Assembly: GCA_024235655.1 (NCBI GenBank)
Contig: JACKLY010000007.1
Coordinates: 62,001 to 126,000 of the forward strand
From: Zoogloeaceae bacterium
GTDB lineage: Bacteria > Pseudomonadota > Gammaproteobacteria > Burkholderiales > Rhodocyclaceae
DNA length: 64,000 bases
Direction of reading: 5' to 3'
Position numbers and translations under genes: made by a program
The notes under the pieces: model-generated
Told to the model about the DNA's origin: nothing
Databases searched by the model: none
The model's input: the letters and a program-made list of their open reading frames with translations, nothing else
Part shown: piece by piece, positions 34,818-43,893 of the stretch
How the letters are laid out: each line of letters opens with the position of its first letter
Numbering within the stretch: the stretch's first letter is position 1

Positions 34818-35450
34818 TCAGGCCGGCACCGGCTCTGCCGCGCCCTGTGTTTTTGCCGCATCCGCAGCAGCTTTGCGGCCGGCGGCGAATGCCTTGCGGT
34901 TCATTTCGATCAGTTTTTCGCCCTTTTTGGCGAAACGCTGCAACACGCAGCGCTCCAGCACTTCGGCCGAGAACGACAGGTGATCGGCGATGGCACCGAG
35001 CATGACCGTGTTGCCGAGACGGATGTTGCCGAGTTCGTTGGCGATGGCCGAGGCATCGAAGGAATAGACGCGGGCACCGGAATTTCGCATCTCGCCGATC
35101 GGGTCGACCGGATATTCGAAGAGGCCGAGCTCGACGACTGGCGGCGTCAGGTTTCCGGTGTTGATCAAGGCCAGCGCATTCGGGCGCATCATGTGCCGCC
35201 AGCGCATGCCTTCCGCTGCCTCGAAGGCGAGCAGCACATCGGCCTCGCCGGGAGCAATCTGTGGCGAGAGAACTTTCGGGCCGAAACGCAGGTGTGACGA
35301 AACAACGCCACCGCGCTGCGCCATGCCGGCCACTTCGGTTTTCTTCACGTCATGGCCGAGTGCGATTGCCGCTTCGGCAAGGATCTCGGTGGCGGTCATG
35401 ATGCCCTGACCGCCGACGCCGACAACGAGGATGTTGGTGATGTCAGTCAT
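34818..35450 (-). CDS. iorB: Indolepyruvate:ferredoxin oxidoreductase, beta subunit
   Basis: The 210-residue product is the gamma-type domain of 2-oxoacid:ferredoxin oxidoreductases. It opens with ILVVGVGGQGIMTATEILAEAA (residues 7-28) and contains GMAQRGGVVSSHLRFG (about 43-58), both family signatures. With IorA it oxidises aryl pyruvates such as indolepyruvate or phenylpyruvate to aryl-acetyl-CoA, reducing ferredoxin. Residues 185-210 are an Ala/Lys-rich tail. It starts 3 bp after the iorA stop. Confidence 0.94.
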   Translation of the reverse strand: MTDITNILVVGVGGQGIMTATEILAEAAIALGHDVKKTEVAGMAQRGGVVSSHLRFGPKVLSPQIAPGEADVLLAFEAAEGMRWRHMMRPNALALINTGNLTPPVVELGLFEYPVDPIGEMRNSGARVYSFDASAIANELGNIRLGNTVMLGAIADHLSFSAEVLERCVLQRFAKKGEKLIEMNRKAFAAGRKAAADAAKTQGAAEPVPA

Positions 35451-35453
35451 GGG

Positions 35454-37334
35454 TTAGTGCCTTTGCAGAGCCTTGATCTGGATGACCTTGTCCGCATGCA
35501 CGATGGCATCCGGCGCGCACGGTTGAACGCACAGCCCGCAACCGGTGCAAACCGAGCTTTCGATGCGCACCCAGGCGAGGTCGACGGTCTTGCCCGAAGG
35601 CTTGACCACCGAATCGCGCTTGGTGACGTGGATCGCCGGGCAACCGGTATCGAGGCAGTTGCCGCAGCCGGTACACTTGTCGTCGATGACGGTGAAAGGT
35701 TTCAGACCATGGTAGTGATCGACCAGCACGCAGGGCTGGTTGGTGATGATCACCGACGGTTCGGGAATCTTGGTCTCCTCGCGCACCGTCTTGAACAGCG
35801 TCGGCAGCTCGTAGGGGTTGACCACGTGCACCCGCTCTTCCTTGACGCCGAGCGCCTTCACGATCGCCGCGAAGTCGACGCGCGGCGCCGGGTCGCCGTG
35901 AATGTCACGGCCGGTGCCCGGATTGTCCTGGCCGCCGGTCATGCCCACTGCGCGGTTGTCGAGCAGCAGCACGGTGACATTGCCCTTGTTGTAGACGATG
36001 TCGAGCAGGCCCTGCATGCCCATGTGCATGAAGGTCGAATCGCCGATCACGGCGACGATCTTCTTGTCCTTGTCGGACTCACCGCGGCCCTTGTCGAGGC
36101 CGAGCGCCATGCCCATCGAGGCGCCCATCGAGATGCAGGCGTCGAGCGCATTCCACGGGTGACCGAAGCCGAGCGTGTAGCAGCCGATGTCACCGGAGAT
36201 GGTGATGTTGCGGAGCTGTGCCAGCGTGTAATAGACGCCGAGGTGCGGGCAGGCCACGCACATTGTCGGCGGCCGCGGAAACACCGGCAGCGGCGCAATG
36301 GCGCGCGCCGGCTTCTTCTCCGGCTCGGCCACTTCCTCGCCGAGCAGACGGCCGATGGCCGGCTTCAGCACATGTGGCGCCAGCTCACCCTGGCGGGGCA
36401 GGATTTCCTTACCGATCACCTTGATGCCCTGCGCCTTGATCTCGGTTTCGAGCAAGGGCTCGACTTCCTCGACGACGACGCAATGCTCTACCGTCACCGC
36501 AAAGGCGCGAATCTTCTCGAACGGTGCGGGATAAGAAAGGCCCAGTTTCAGTACCGGCGCTTGCGGATAGGCTTCCTTGATATGCATGTAGGCCGGGCCG
36601 GAGGTAATGAAGCCGACACGGCGATCGCTTCCGGAATCAACAAAGTTGAGCGCGGTGATTTCGGCCTCGGCGCGCAGATCGTCCTCGCGCTGGAACATCA
36701 GCGGGATGCGCTTCTGCGCGGCGCCGGGCACCATCACCCAGCGCGCGGAATCCTTCTTGAAGCCGGCGGCAACATGCGGCACGCGCTCACCAACGGTGAC
36801 CAGCCCCTTGACGTGACATATACGCGTCGTCATGCGCAGGATGACCACGGTCTGGAATCGCTCGGAGAGTTCGAAGGCGAGTTTCGTCTGTTCGTAGGCT
36901 TCCTGCGAATCAGCCGGCTCGAGAATGGGCACATGGGCGAAGCGGCCCCAGAAGCGCGAATCCTGCTCGTTCTGTGATGAAGACAGACCCACGTCGTCGG
37001 CCACCGCAATCACCAGCCCGCCGGCGACGCCGGTCAGGGTCAGCGTCATCAGTGCATCGGAGGCGACGTTGAGGCCGACATGCTTCATCGCGCAGAAGGC
37101 GCGCGAACCGGCCATGGCGGCGCCAAAGGCAATCTCAAGCGAGGTCTTTTCGTTGACCGCCCACTCGGCATAGAGATCCGGATAGGTAGCGATCACTTCC
37201 AGCATTTCGGTGGCCGGCGTGCCCGGATAGGCGGCAGCAACCTTTACGCCGGATTCCCAGACAGCGCGCGACACCGCTTCGTTGCCGGACATCAGAAGCC
37301 GGCTCTGCGCCGGTGCGGGCATGACAGCCGCCAT
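35454..37334 (-). CDS. iorA: Indolepyruvate:ferredoxin oxidoreductase, alpha subunit
   Basis: The start at 37334 is set by AAGGAG 6 nt upstream, giving 626 residues; the longer open frame is not supported. The N-terminal pyrimidine-binding domain has AAAYPGTPATEMLEV (about 34-48). The TPP-binding domain near 400-470 has GDIGCYTLG and VIGDSTFMHMG. The C-terminus carries two 4Fe-4S ferredoxin motifs, CTGCGNCLDTGC and CTGCGLCVQPC (about 570-615). Such enzymes are oxygen sensitive and work in anaerobic degradation of aromatic amino acids. A consensus FNR/Anr site lies upstream at a class II distance. Confidence 0.95.
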   Translation of the reverse strand: MAAVMPAPAQSRLLMSGNEAVSRAVWESGVKVAAAYPGTPATEMLEVIATYPDLYAEWAVNEKTSLEIAFGAAMAGSRAFCAMKHVGLNVASDALMTLTLTGVAGGLVIAVADDVGLSSSQNEQDSRFWGRFAHVPILEPADSQEAYEQTKLAFELSERFQTVVILRMTTRICHVKGLVTVGERVPHVAAGFKKDSARWVMVPGAAQKRIPLMFQREDDLRAEAEITALNFVDSGSDRRVGFITSGPAYMHIKEAYPQAPVLKLGLSYPAPFEKIRAFAVTVEHCVVVEEVEPLLETEIKAQGIKVIGKEILPRQGELAPHVLKPAIGRLLGEEVAEPEKKPARAIAPLPVFPRPPTMCVACPHLGVYYTLAQLRNITISGDIGCYTLGFGHPWNALDACISMGASMGMALGLDKGRGESDKDKKIVAVIGDSTFMHMGMQGLLDIVYNKGNVTVLLLDNRAVGMTGGQDNPGTGRDIHGDPAPRVDFAAIVKALGVKEERVHVVNPYELPTLFKTVREETKIPEPSVIITNQPCVLVDHYHGLKPFTVIDDKCTGCGNCLDTGCPAIHVTKRDSVVKPSGKTVDLAWVRIESSVCTGCGLCVQPCAPDAIVHADKVIQIKALQRH

Positions 37335-37376
37335 GGAGTCTCCTTGCGTTGCAATATGGTTCAAAAATGAACGACG

Positions 37377-37382
37377 ACCATA
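37377..37382 (-). promoter_or_regulatory. Predicted -10 box of iorA
   Basis: On the minus strand TATGGT is read at 37382-37377. It would place the transcription start at about 37370. That start puts the centre of the FNR site (37411.5) at -41.5, the class II activator position. There is no good -35 box, as expected of an activator-dependent promoter. Confidence 0.55.
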
Positions 37383-37404
37383 GCGTTTACGTAACACGTC
37401 ATCG

Positions 37405-37418
37405 TTGATCCACATCAA
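37405..37418. promoter_or_regulatory. FNR/Anr-type binding site
   Basis: TTGATccacATCAA is a perfect match to the FNR/Anr consensus TTGAT-N4-ATCAA. It lies 71 bp upstream of the iorA start and 61 bp upstream of the aceE -35 box. FNR proteins sense oxygen loss through a 4Fe-4S cluster. The site suggests anaerobic activation of iorAB; an effect on aceE is less certain. Confidence 0.8.
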
Positions 37419-37478
37419 TTCCCACAACGCCATCAGGGCGAATCCGGCCAAACATGATGACGGGTCAGGTGACGGGGG

Positions 37479-37507
37479 TTGACATTTCTATCCCGGATAG
37501 TGATACT
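37479..37507 (+). promoter_or_regulatory. Sigma-70 promoter of the pyruvate dehydrogenase operon
   Basis: TTGACA (37479-37484) and GATACT (37502-37507) are 17 bp apart. This is a near-consensus promoter, with transcription expected from about 37514. Confidence 0.8.
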
Positions 37508-37665
37508 ACGTTTCGCGGTATGAAATACATTGGTGCGGTGCAAAACCACAGTAGCAAGCACCGTATTAAGCTAGGTCCTCGCAAAAACCTTTGCGTACGA
37601 CCCCTGGGCGTTGCACATCGACAAAATGTGCAGCACAAGAACACTTCAAAGAAATGGAGATACCC

Positions 37666-40350
37666 ATGGCAGCTCTGCCCGACAACAACAAGGCGGTCGA
37701 CCTGGACCCACAGGAAACGCAGGAATGGCGCGATGCGCTGGCCAGCGTGGTCGACAAGGAGGGTGCCGAGCGCGCCCACTTCCTGATTGAAGACCTGATC
37801 GAACAGGCACGCGAAACGGGAATCGACCTTCCCTACAGTGCCAACACCGAATACATCAACACCATCCCGGTCGACCAACAGCCGAAATACCCCGGCAACC
37901 CCGACCTCGAAATCAAGATTCACAACTACATCCGCTGGAACGCCATGGCCATGGTCGTGCGCGCCAACAAGGACACCAACGTCGGCGGTCACATCGCCTC
38001 CTTCGCCTCCGCCGCCGCGCTCTATGACGTCGGCTTTTCGCATTTTTGGCATGCGCCTTCCGAAAATCACGGCGGCGACCTGATCTTCTTCCAGGGCCAT
38101 GCCGTACCGGGCGTTTACGCCCGCGCCTTCATGCTCGGCCGCCTGACCGCAGACCAGATGAGCAATTTCCGCCAGGAAACCGACGGCAAGGGCATCTCGT
38201 CCTACCCGCACCCCTGGCTGATGCCTGATTTCTGGCAGTTCCCCACCGTTTCCATGGGCCTCGGGCCCATCCAGGCCATCTATCAGGCCCGCTTCATGAA
38301 ATACCTCGATTCGCGCGGGCTGGCCAAGGCCGGCGATCGCAAGGTCTGGGCCTTTCTCGGCGACGGAGAGACCGACGAAGTCGAATCCCTCGGCGCCATC
38401 GGCATGGCCGGCCGTGAGCAACTGGACAACCTGGTCTTCGTCATCAACTGCAACCTGCAGCGCCTTGATGGCCCGGTGCGCGGCAACGGCAAGATCATCC
38501 AGGAGCTGGAAGCCGAATTCCGCGGCGCCGGCTGGAACGTCATCAAGCTGATCTGGGGCACCCATTGGGATGCGCTCTTTGCCCGCGACAAGGCCGGCAT
38601 CCTGAAGAAGCGCATGATGGAAATCGTCGACGGCGAATACCAGACCTTCAAGGCCAAGAACGGCGCCTATGTGCGCGAGCACTTCTTCAACACGCCGGAA
38701 CTGAAGGCACTGGTTGCCGACTGGACCGACGACGAGATCTGGAACCTGAACCGTGGCGGTCACGATCTGTTCAAGATCTTCTCGGCCTACGACCGCGCCA
38801 CCAAGCACAAGGGCCAGCCGACGCTGATCCTGGCCAAGACCATCAAGGGTTTCGGCATGGGCGACGCTGGCGAAGCGATGAACATCAGCCACCAGGCGAA
38901 GAAGATGGATATCGAGCAGATCCGTCGCTTCCGCGACCGATTCGCGCTGCCGGTACCCGACGACAAGCTTGCCGAACTGCCCTTCCTGACTTTTGAGGAA
39001 GGTTCGCCGGAACAGGCCTACCTGCGCGAGCATCGCATGGCACTCGGCGGTTTCCTGCCGCAGCGCCGGCGCAAGGCGGCACCGCTGGTCATACCGCCAT
39101 TGTCGACCTTCGATTCGCTGCTGAAGGCCTCGGGCTCCGGCCGCGAACTGTCGACCACCATGTCCGTCGTGCGCATCATGAACATGCTGCTGAAGGACAA
39201 GCAGGTTGGCCAGAACGTCGTGCCCATCGTGCCGGACGAGTCACGCACCTTCGGCATGGAAGGCATGTTCCGCCAGGTCGGCATCTGGAACCAGCAAGGC
39301 CAGAACTATGTACCGGAAGACCATGACCAGCTGATGTTCTACAAGGAATCGAAGACCGGCCAGGTGCTGCAGGAAGGCATCAACGAAGCCGGCGCGATGA
39401 GTGACTGGATTGCTGCCGCCACCTCGTACTCGGTGCACAACGTGCAGACCATTCCGTTCTACATCTGCTACTCGATGTTCGGCCTGCAACGCACCATGGA
39501 CCTCGTCTGGGCAGCCGGCGACCAGCGCGCCCGCGGCTTCCTGATCGGCGGCACCGCCGGCCGCACCACGCTGAACGGCGAAGGCCTGCAGCATGAGGAC
39601 GGCCACAGCCTGATCCTCGCCAATCTGGTACCAAACTGCATTTCCTACGACCCGACCTTCCAGTACGAAGTCGCCGTGGTCGTACAGGACGGCCTGCGCC
39701 GCATGCACCAGGAACAGGAAGATGTCTTCTACTACCTGACGGTGATGAACGAGAACTACGAGCACCCCGAAATGCCGGCAGGTGCCGAGCAGGACATCAT
39801 CAAGGGCATGTACCAGTTCAGGAAGGGCGCCGTTGCCGACGGCAAGAAAGCTGCACCGCGCGTGCAGCTGCTCGGTTCGGGCACCATCTTCCGCGAAGTC
39901 ATCGCTGCCGCCGACCTGCTCAAGCAGGACTGGGGGGTCGACGCCGACCTGTGGGGCTGCCCGTCGTTCAACGAGCTGTCGCGCAATGGCAATGATGCGC
40001 AGCGCTGGAACCTGCTCAACCCGGCCGAGAAGCCGAAGCTCTCGCACGTCGAAGCCTGCCTCAATGACACACGCGGCCCGGTGGTTGCGGCGACCGATTA
40101 CGTTCGCCTCTACGCCGAGCAGATCCGTCCGTTCATCAATCGCCGTTATGTCACGCTGGGCACCGATGGTTTCGGCCGCTCCGACACGCGTGAAAAGCTG
40201 CGCAACTTCTTCGAAGTGGATCGTCGCTGGGTCACGCTGGCCGCACTGAAGGCACTTGCCGACGACGGCGCCATCGATCGTTCCAAGGTGGCCGAGGCGA
40301 TCCTGAAGTACGGGATCGATGTCAACAAACCGAACCCGATGTCGGTTTAA
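37666..40350 (+). CDS. aceE: Pyruvate dehydrogenase E1 component
   Basis: The start at 37666 has GGAGAT just upstream and gives 894 residues, the size of the homodimeric proteobacterial E1. It decarboxylates pyruvate with TPP and acetylates the lipoyl group of E2. The TPP motif GDGETDEVESLG, ending in NCNLQRLDGPVRGNG (about residues 230-275), and the active-site VPDESRTFGMEGMFRQ (about 523) are conserved. It is first in aceE-aceF-lpdA, with 12 bp to aceF. Confidence 0.98.
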   Translation: MAALPDNNKAVDLDPQETQEWRDALASVVDKEGAERAHFLIEDLIEQARETGIDLPYSANTEYINTIPVDQQPKYPGNPDLEIKIHNYIRWNAMAMVVRANKDTNVGGHIASFASAAALYDVGFSHFWHAPSENHGGDLIFFQGHAVPGVYARAFMLGRLTADQMSNFRQETDGKGISSYPHPWLMPDFWQFPTVSMGLGPIQAIYQARFMKYLDSRGLAKAGDRKVWAFLGDGETDEVESLGAIGMAGREQLDNLVFVINCNLQRLDGPVRGNGKIIQELEAEFRGAGWNVIKLIWGTHWDALFARDKAGILKKRMMEIVDGEYQTFKAKNGAYVREHFFNTPELKALVADWTDDEIWNLNRGGHDLFKIFSAYDRATKHKGQPTLILAKTIKGFGMGDAGEAMNISHQAKKMDIEQIRRFRDRFALPVPDDKLAELPFLTFEEGSPEQAYLREHRMALGGFLPQRRRKAAPLVIPPLSTFDSLLKASGSGRELSTTMSVVRIMNMLLKDKQVGQNVVPIVPDESRTFGMEGMFRQVGIWNQQGQNYVPEDHDQLMFYKESKTGQVLQEGINEAGAMSDWIAAATSYSVHNVQTIPFYICYSMFGLQRTMDLVWAAGDQRARGFLIGGTAGRTTLNGEGLQHEDGHSLILANLVPNCISYDPTFQYEVAVVVQDGLRRMHQEQEDVFYYLTVMNENYEHPEMPAGAEQDIIKGMYQFRKGAVADGKKAAPRVQLLGSGTIFREVIAAADLLKQDWGVDADLWGCPSFNELSRNGNDAQRWNLLNPAEKPKLSHVEACLNDTRGPVVAATDYVRLYAEQIRPFINRRYVTLGTDGFGRSDTREKLRNFFEVDRRWVTLAALKALADDGAIDRSKVAEAILKYGIDVNKPNPMSV

Positions 40351-40362
40351 GGAGACGCCAAC

Positions 40363-41979
40363 ATGAGCCAGATCGTAGAAATCAAGGTTCCGGACATCGG
40401 CGACTTCACTGACGTGCCGGTCATCGATGTGTTCGTGAAAGTCGGCGACACGGTGAAGGTGGACGATGCCCTCGTCACCCTCGAGTCAGACAAGGCAACG
40501 ATGGACGTGCCGTCCTCCGCGGCCGGCGTTGTCAAGGAAGTGAAGGTCAAGCTCGGCGACCGCATTTCCGAAGGCAGCGTGGTCATCCTGCTGGAAACCG
40601 GTGCCGCAGCAGCGGCCCCGGCACCACAGGCTGCGGCAGCACCGGCCGCCGCGGCACCAGCCCCCGCGCCGGCGGCTGCCGCCGGCGGTACGGTTGAAGT
40701 GAAGGTGCCGGATATCGGCGACTTCTCCGACGTACCGGTCATCGATGTGTTCGTGAAAGTCGGCGACACGGTGAAAGTGGAAGATGCCCTCGTCACCCTC
40801 GAGTCCGACAAGGCAACGATGGATGTGCCGTCCTCGGCGGCCGGCGTTGTCAAGGAAGTGAAGGTCAAGCTGGGCGACAAGATCTCCGAAGGTTCGGTGG
40901 TCGTCATTCTTGAAACCAGTGGCGGTACCGCTGCTGCCGCACCGCAAGCAGCGGCCAGCGCGCCAGCACCTGCACCGGCCGCAGCACCCGCACCCGCTGC
41001 CAAGGCGCCTGCTGCAGCCCCGGCTGCGGCCGTGGCCCCGACCCTGCCACTGGGCAGCAAGGCGCACGCCAGTCCTTCGGTGCGTGCCTACGCCCGCGAG
41101 CTGGGCGTCGACCTGTCGAAAGTCTCTGCCACCGGGCCGAAAGGTCGCATCCTCAAGGAAGATGTCACCGGTTACGTCAAGGGCGTGATGTCCGGCGCCA
41201 CCGCGGCACCAGCTTCGGGTGGTTTCGTCGGCAGCCTCGGCGGCGGCCTCGACCTGCTGCCCTGGCCGAAGGTCGACTTCTCGAAGTTCGGCCCCATCGA
41301 GTCCCAGCCGCTGTCGCGCATCAAGAAGATTTCCGGCCAGAACCTCTCGCGCAACTGGGCGATGATTCCGGCCGTGACCTATCACGAAGATGCCGACATC
41401 ACCGACCTCGAAGCCTTCCGCGTGCAGTTGAACAAGGAGAACGAGAAATCCGGCGCCAAGCTGACCATGCTCGCCTTCCTGATCAAGGCCTGCGTCAAGG
41501 CCATGCAGAAGCACCCGGAGTTCAACAGCTCGCTCGACGGCGACAACCTGATCCTGAAGAAGTACTTCAACATCGGCTTTGCCGCCGACACGCCGAACGG
41601 CTTGGTGGTGCCGGTGGTCAAGAACGCCGACCAGAAGTCAGTGCTGGAAATCGCCAAGGAATCCGGCGAACTGGCCAAGCAGGCGCGTGATGGCAAGCTG
41701 AAGCCGGCCGACATGCAGGGCGCGTGCTTCACGATTTCCTCACTCGGCGGCATCGGCGGCACCTACTTCGCGCCGATCGTCAATGCGCCGGAAGTGGCCA
41801 TCCTCGGTGTCAACAAATCGGCGATGAAACCGGTGTGGGACGGCAAAGCTTTCGTGCCGCGCCTGATCCTGCCGCTGTCGCTGACGGCTGACCACCGCGT
41901 CATCGACGGCGCCCTGGCCACCCGCTTCAACGTCTATGTTGCGCAGTTGCTTGCCGACATGCGTCGAATGATTGTTTGA
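40363..41979 (+). CDS. aceF: Dihydrolipoyl acetyltransferase (PDH E2), two lipoyl domains
   Basis: The 538-residue product has two N-terminal lipoyl domains (about residues 3-78 and 109-184). Each has the lipoylated Lys in ESDKATMDVPSS, joined by Ala/Pro-rich linkers. A peripheral subunit-binding domain (about 235-270: ASPSVRAYARELGVDLSKV) is followed by the catalytic core with DHRVIDGALATRF near 510. It forms the core of the pyruvate dehydrogenase complex. The two lipoyl segments are nearly identical at DNA level: six differences over about 144 nt. E. coli has three lipoyl domains here. Confidence 0.97.
   Translation: MSQIVEIKVPDIGDFTDVPVIDVFVKVGDTVKVDDALVTLESDKATMDVPSSAAGVVKEVKVKLGDRISEGSVVILLETGAAAAAPAPQAAAAPAAAAPAPAPAAAAGGTVEVKVPDIGDFSDVPVIDVFVKVGDTVKVEDALVTLESDKATMDVPSSAAGVVKEVKVKLGDKISEGSVVVILETSGGTAAAAPQAAASAPAPAPAAAPAPAAKAPAAAPAAAVAPTLPLGSKAHASPSVRAYARELGVDLSKVSATGPKGRILKEDVTGYVKGVMSGATAAPASGGFVGSLGGGLDLLPWPKVDFSKFGPIESQPLSRIKKISGQNLSRNWAMIPAVTYHEDADITDLEAFRVQLNKENEKSGAKLTMLAFLIKACVKAMQKHPEFNSSLDGDNLILKKYFNIGFAADTPNGLVVPVVKNADQKSVLEIAKESGELAKQARDGKLKPADMQGACFTISSLGGIGGTYFAPIVNAPEVAILGVNKSAMKPVWDGKAFVPRLILPLSLTADHRVIDGALATRFNVYVAQLLADMRRMIV
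40384..40600 (+). repeat. Direct repeat, copy 1 (lipoyl domain 1 of aceF)
   Basis: The segment is repeated 318 bp downstream. Over the core (40417-40560 against 40735-40878) I count six mismatches, and only one changes an amino acid (Asp to Glu). This indicates recent duplication or ongoing gene conversion. Confidence 0.85.
40702..40918 (+). repeat. Direct repeat, copy 2 (lipoyl domain 2 of aceF)
   Basis: Second copy of the lipoyl-domain repeat, offset by 318 bp (106 codons) from the first. Recombination between the copies would delete exactly one lipoyl domain in frame. Confidence 0.85.
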
Positions 41980-41989
41980 GGAGCCTGAT

Positions 41990-43786
41990 ATGAGCCAACT
42001 CGTAGAAGTAAAGGTTCCGGACATCGGCGATTTCGACGATGTGCCCATCATCGACCTGTTCGTGAAGGTCGGCGACACCATCAAGGTGGATGACGCCATC
42101 GTCACGCTCGAATCGGACAAGGCAACCATGGACGTGCCCTCCACCACGGACGGCATCGTCAAGGAAGTGCTGGTCAAGCTTGGCGACCGGGTCAAGGAAG
42201 GTTCGCTGCTGGTCAAGGTGGAAGCCGCTGCAGGTGCTGCCGCACCGGCACCGCAGGCAGTCGCACCTGCAGCAGCCCCCGCCGCAGCGCCGGCCGCTCC
42301 GGTTGCTGCGCCAGCGGCTGCCAGCCATGGCGGCAGTGCCGACATCGAGTGCGACATGCTCGTGCTTGGTGCCGGCCCCGGCGGCTACTCGGCCGCCTTC
42401 CGCTCGGCCGACCTCGGCCTGAAGACCGTGATCGTCGAGCGTTATGCAACGCTCGGCGGTGTCTGCCTCAACGTCGGCTGCATCCCCTCCAAGGCGCTGC
42501 TGCACGTTGCCGCAGTGATGGAAGAGGCGCAGCACGCGGCCGATCTCGGCGTCACCTTTGCCGCGCCGACGGTCGACATCGACAAGCTGCGCGCGCACAA
42601 GGAAAAGGTCGTTGGCAAGCTGACCGGCGGCCTCGCCGGCATGGCCAAGGGGCGCAAGGTTGATATCGTGCGCGGCTACGGCAGCTTCCTCGACCCGCAC
42701 CACATAGAGGTCGAAGTCACCGAAGGCACGGCGCAGGACAAGACCGGCGCCAAGAAGGTGATCAAGTTCAAGCAGTGCATCATCGCCGCCGGTTCGGCGG
42801 CCGTGCATCTGCCCTTCATCCCGCGTGACCCGCGCATCGTCGATTCGACCGGCGCGCTGGAACTGCGGACGGTGAATGGCGCCGTGCCGAAGAAGATGCT
42901 GGTCATCGGCGGCGGCATCATCGGCCTCGAAATGGCGACCGTCTATTCGACGCTGGGGACGCGCATCGACGTCGTCGAGATGATGGACGTGCTGATGGCC
43001 GGCCCAGACCGCGACGCGGTCAAGGTCTGGGAAAAGCAGAACCTGCACCGCTTCGACAAGGTCATGCTGAAAACCAAGACCGTCGCCGTGGAAGCCAAGG
43101 ACGACGGCCTCTACGTCAAGTTCGAGGGCGAAGGCGCACCGACCGAGCCGGTCAAGTACGACATGATCCTGCAGGCCGCCGGCCGCTCGCCGAACGGCAA
43201 GAAGATCGGCGCCGAGAAGGCCGGCGTCATTGTCACCGACCGTGGCTTCATCAACGTCGATGCGCAGATGCGCACCAACGTGCCGCACATCTTCGCCATC
43301 GGCGACCTCGTCGGCCAGCCGATGCTGGCGCACAAGGCGGTGCATGAGGCGCACGTGGCGGCCGAAGTCGCTGCCGGCCACAAGGCTGCTTTCGACGCCA
43401 CCGTGATCCCGGGCGTTGCCTACACCCACCCGGAAGTGGCGTGGGTCGGCTACACCGAGGACCAGGCGAAGAAGGAAGGCCGCAAGGTCGAAACCGCCAA
43501 GTTCCCCTGGGCCGCCTCCGGCCGCGCGATTGCCAACGGCGCCGACTACGGCTTCACCAAGCTGATCTTCGACGCCGAAACGCACCGCGTCATCGGCGGC
43601 GCCATCGTCGGGCCGTCTGCCGGCGACATGATCGGCGAAGTCTGCCTGGCCATCGAAATGGGCTGTGATGCGGTCGACATCGGCAAGACCATCCACCCGC
43701 ACCCGACGCTGGGCGAGACGGTGGGCATGGCGGCAGAAGTGGCGCACGGCAGTTGCACGGATGTGCCGCCGGCGAGAAAGAAGTAA
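41990..43786 (+). CDS. lpdA: Dihydrolipoyl dehydrogenase (PDH E3) with N-terminal lipoyl domain
   Basis: The start at 41990, 10 bp after aceF, gives 598 residues. Residues 1-80 are a lipoyl domain with the modified Lys in ESDKATMDVPST. An Ala/Pro linker (about 82-115) follows, then the flavoprotein. The flavoprotein has the FAD motif LVLGAGPGGYSAAF, the redox disulfide GGVCLNVGCIPSK (about 156-168), an NAD motif and the active-site HPHPTLGE near the end. It reoxidises dihydrolipoamide with NAD+. A lipoyl domain on E3 is known in betaproteobacteria and Neisseria. The operon ends at a strong terminator. Confidence 0.98.
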   Translation: MSQLVEVKVPDIGDFDDVPIIDLFVKVGDTIKVDDAIVTLESDKATMDVPSTTDGIVKEVLVKLGDRVKEGSLLVKVEAAAGAAAPAPQAVAPAAAPAAAPAAPVAAPAAASHGGSADIECDMLVLGAGPGGYSAAFRSADLGLKTVIVERYATLGGVCLNVGCIPSKALLHVAAVMEEAQHAADLGVTFAAPTVDIDKLRAHKEKVVGKLTGGLAGMAKGRKVDIVRGYGSFLDPHHIEVEVTEGTAQDKTGAKKVIKFKQCIIAAGSAAVHLPFIPRDPRIVDSTGALELRTVNGAVPKKMLVIGGGIIGLEMATVYSTLGTRIDVVEMMDVLMAGPDRDAVKVWEKQNLHRFDKVMLKTKTVAVEAKDDGLYVKFEGEGAPTEPVKYDMILQAAGRSPNGKKIGAEKAGVIVTDRGFINVDAQMRTNVPHIFAIGDLVGQPMLAHKAVHEAHVAAEVAAGHKAAFDATVIPGVAYTHPEVAWVGYTEDQAKKEGRKVETAKFPWAASGRAIANGADYGFTKLIFDAETHRVIGGAIVGPSAGDMIGEVCLAIEMGCDAVDIGKTIHPHPTLGETVGMAAEVAHGSCTDVPPARKK

Positions 43787-43811
43787 TTCCACGCCAAGCA
43801 CTAAAAAATTT

Positions 43812-43843
43812 ATGCCCCGGGCCTCTCCCCGGGGCATTTTTTT
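43812..43843 (+). terminator. Intrinsic terminator of the PDH operon
   Basis: ATGCCCCGGG and CCCGGGGCAT form a 10-bp stem with a 6-nt loop, followed by seven T. It is 25 nt after the lpdA stop. Confidence 0.95.
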
Positions 43844-43864
43844 GTTGCCTTATTCGACGGCGTA

Positions 43865-43893
43865 TTGACGGGATATTCTGACTTGGGGATACT
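43865..43893 (+). promoter_or_regulatory. Sigma-70 promoter of the protease-lipoprotein cluster
   Basis: TTGACG (43865-43870) and GATACT (43888-43893) are 17 bp apart. Transcription would start near 43900, inside the palindrome that begins directly after the -10 box. Confidence 0.7.

Larger units (their letters stand above)
37335..37665. other. Divergent regulatory region between iorA and aceE
   Basis: This 331-bp gene-free stretch holds the promoters of iorAB (minus strand) and of the pyruvate dehydrogenase operon (plus strand), with an FNR/Anr-type palindrome between them. The aceE leader is about 150 nt. It contains a GGTGC...GCACC inverted repeat near 37532-37566, of unknown role. No small ORF or RNA gene was found in it. 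Confidence 0.8.

Noticed and set aside
35352..36977. 541-codon plus-strand frame opposite iorA
   Set aside because: Antisense shadow of iorA, whose TPP and ferredoxin motifs are complete.
41927..43837. Long minus-strand frame opposite lpdA
   Set aside because: Antisense shadow. lpdA has all lipoyl, FAD and disulfide motifs and a terminator on the plus strand.
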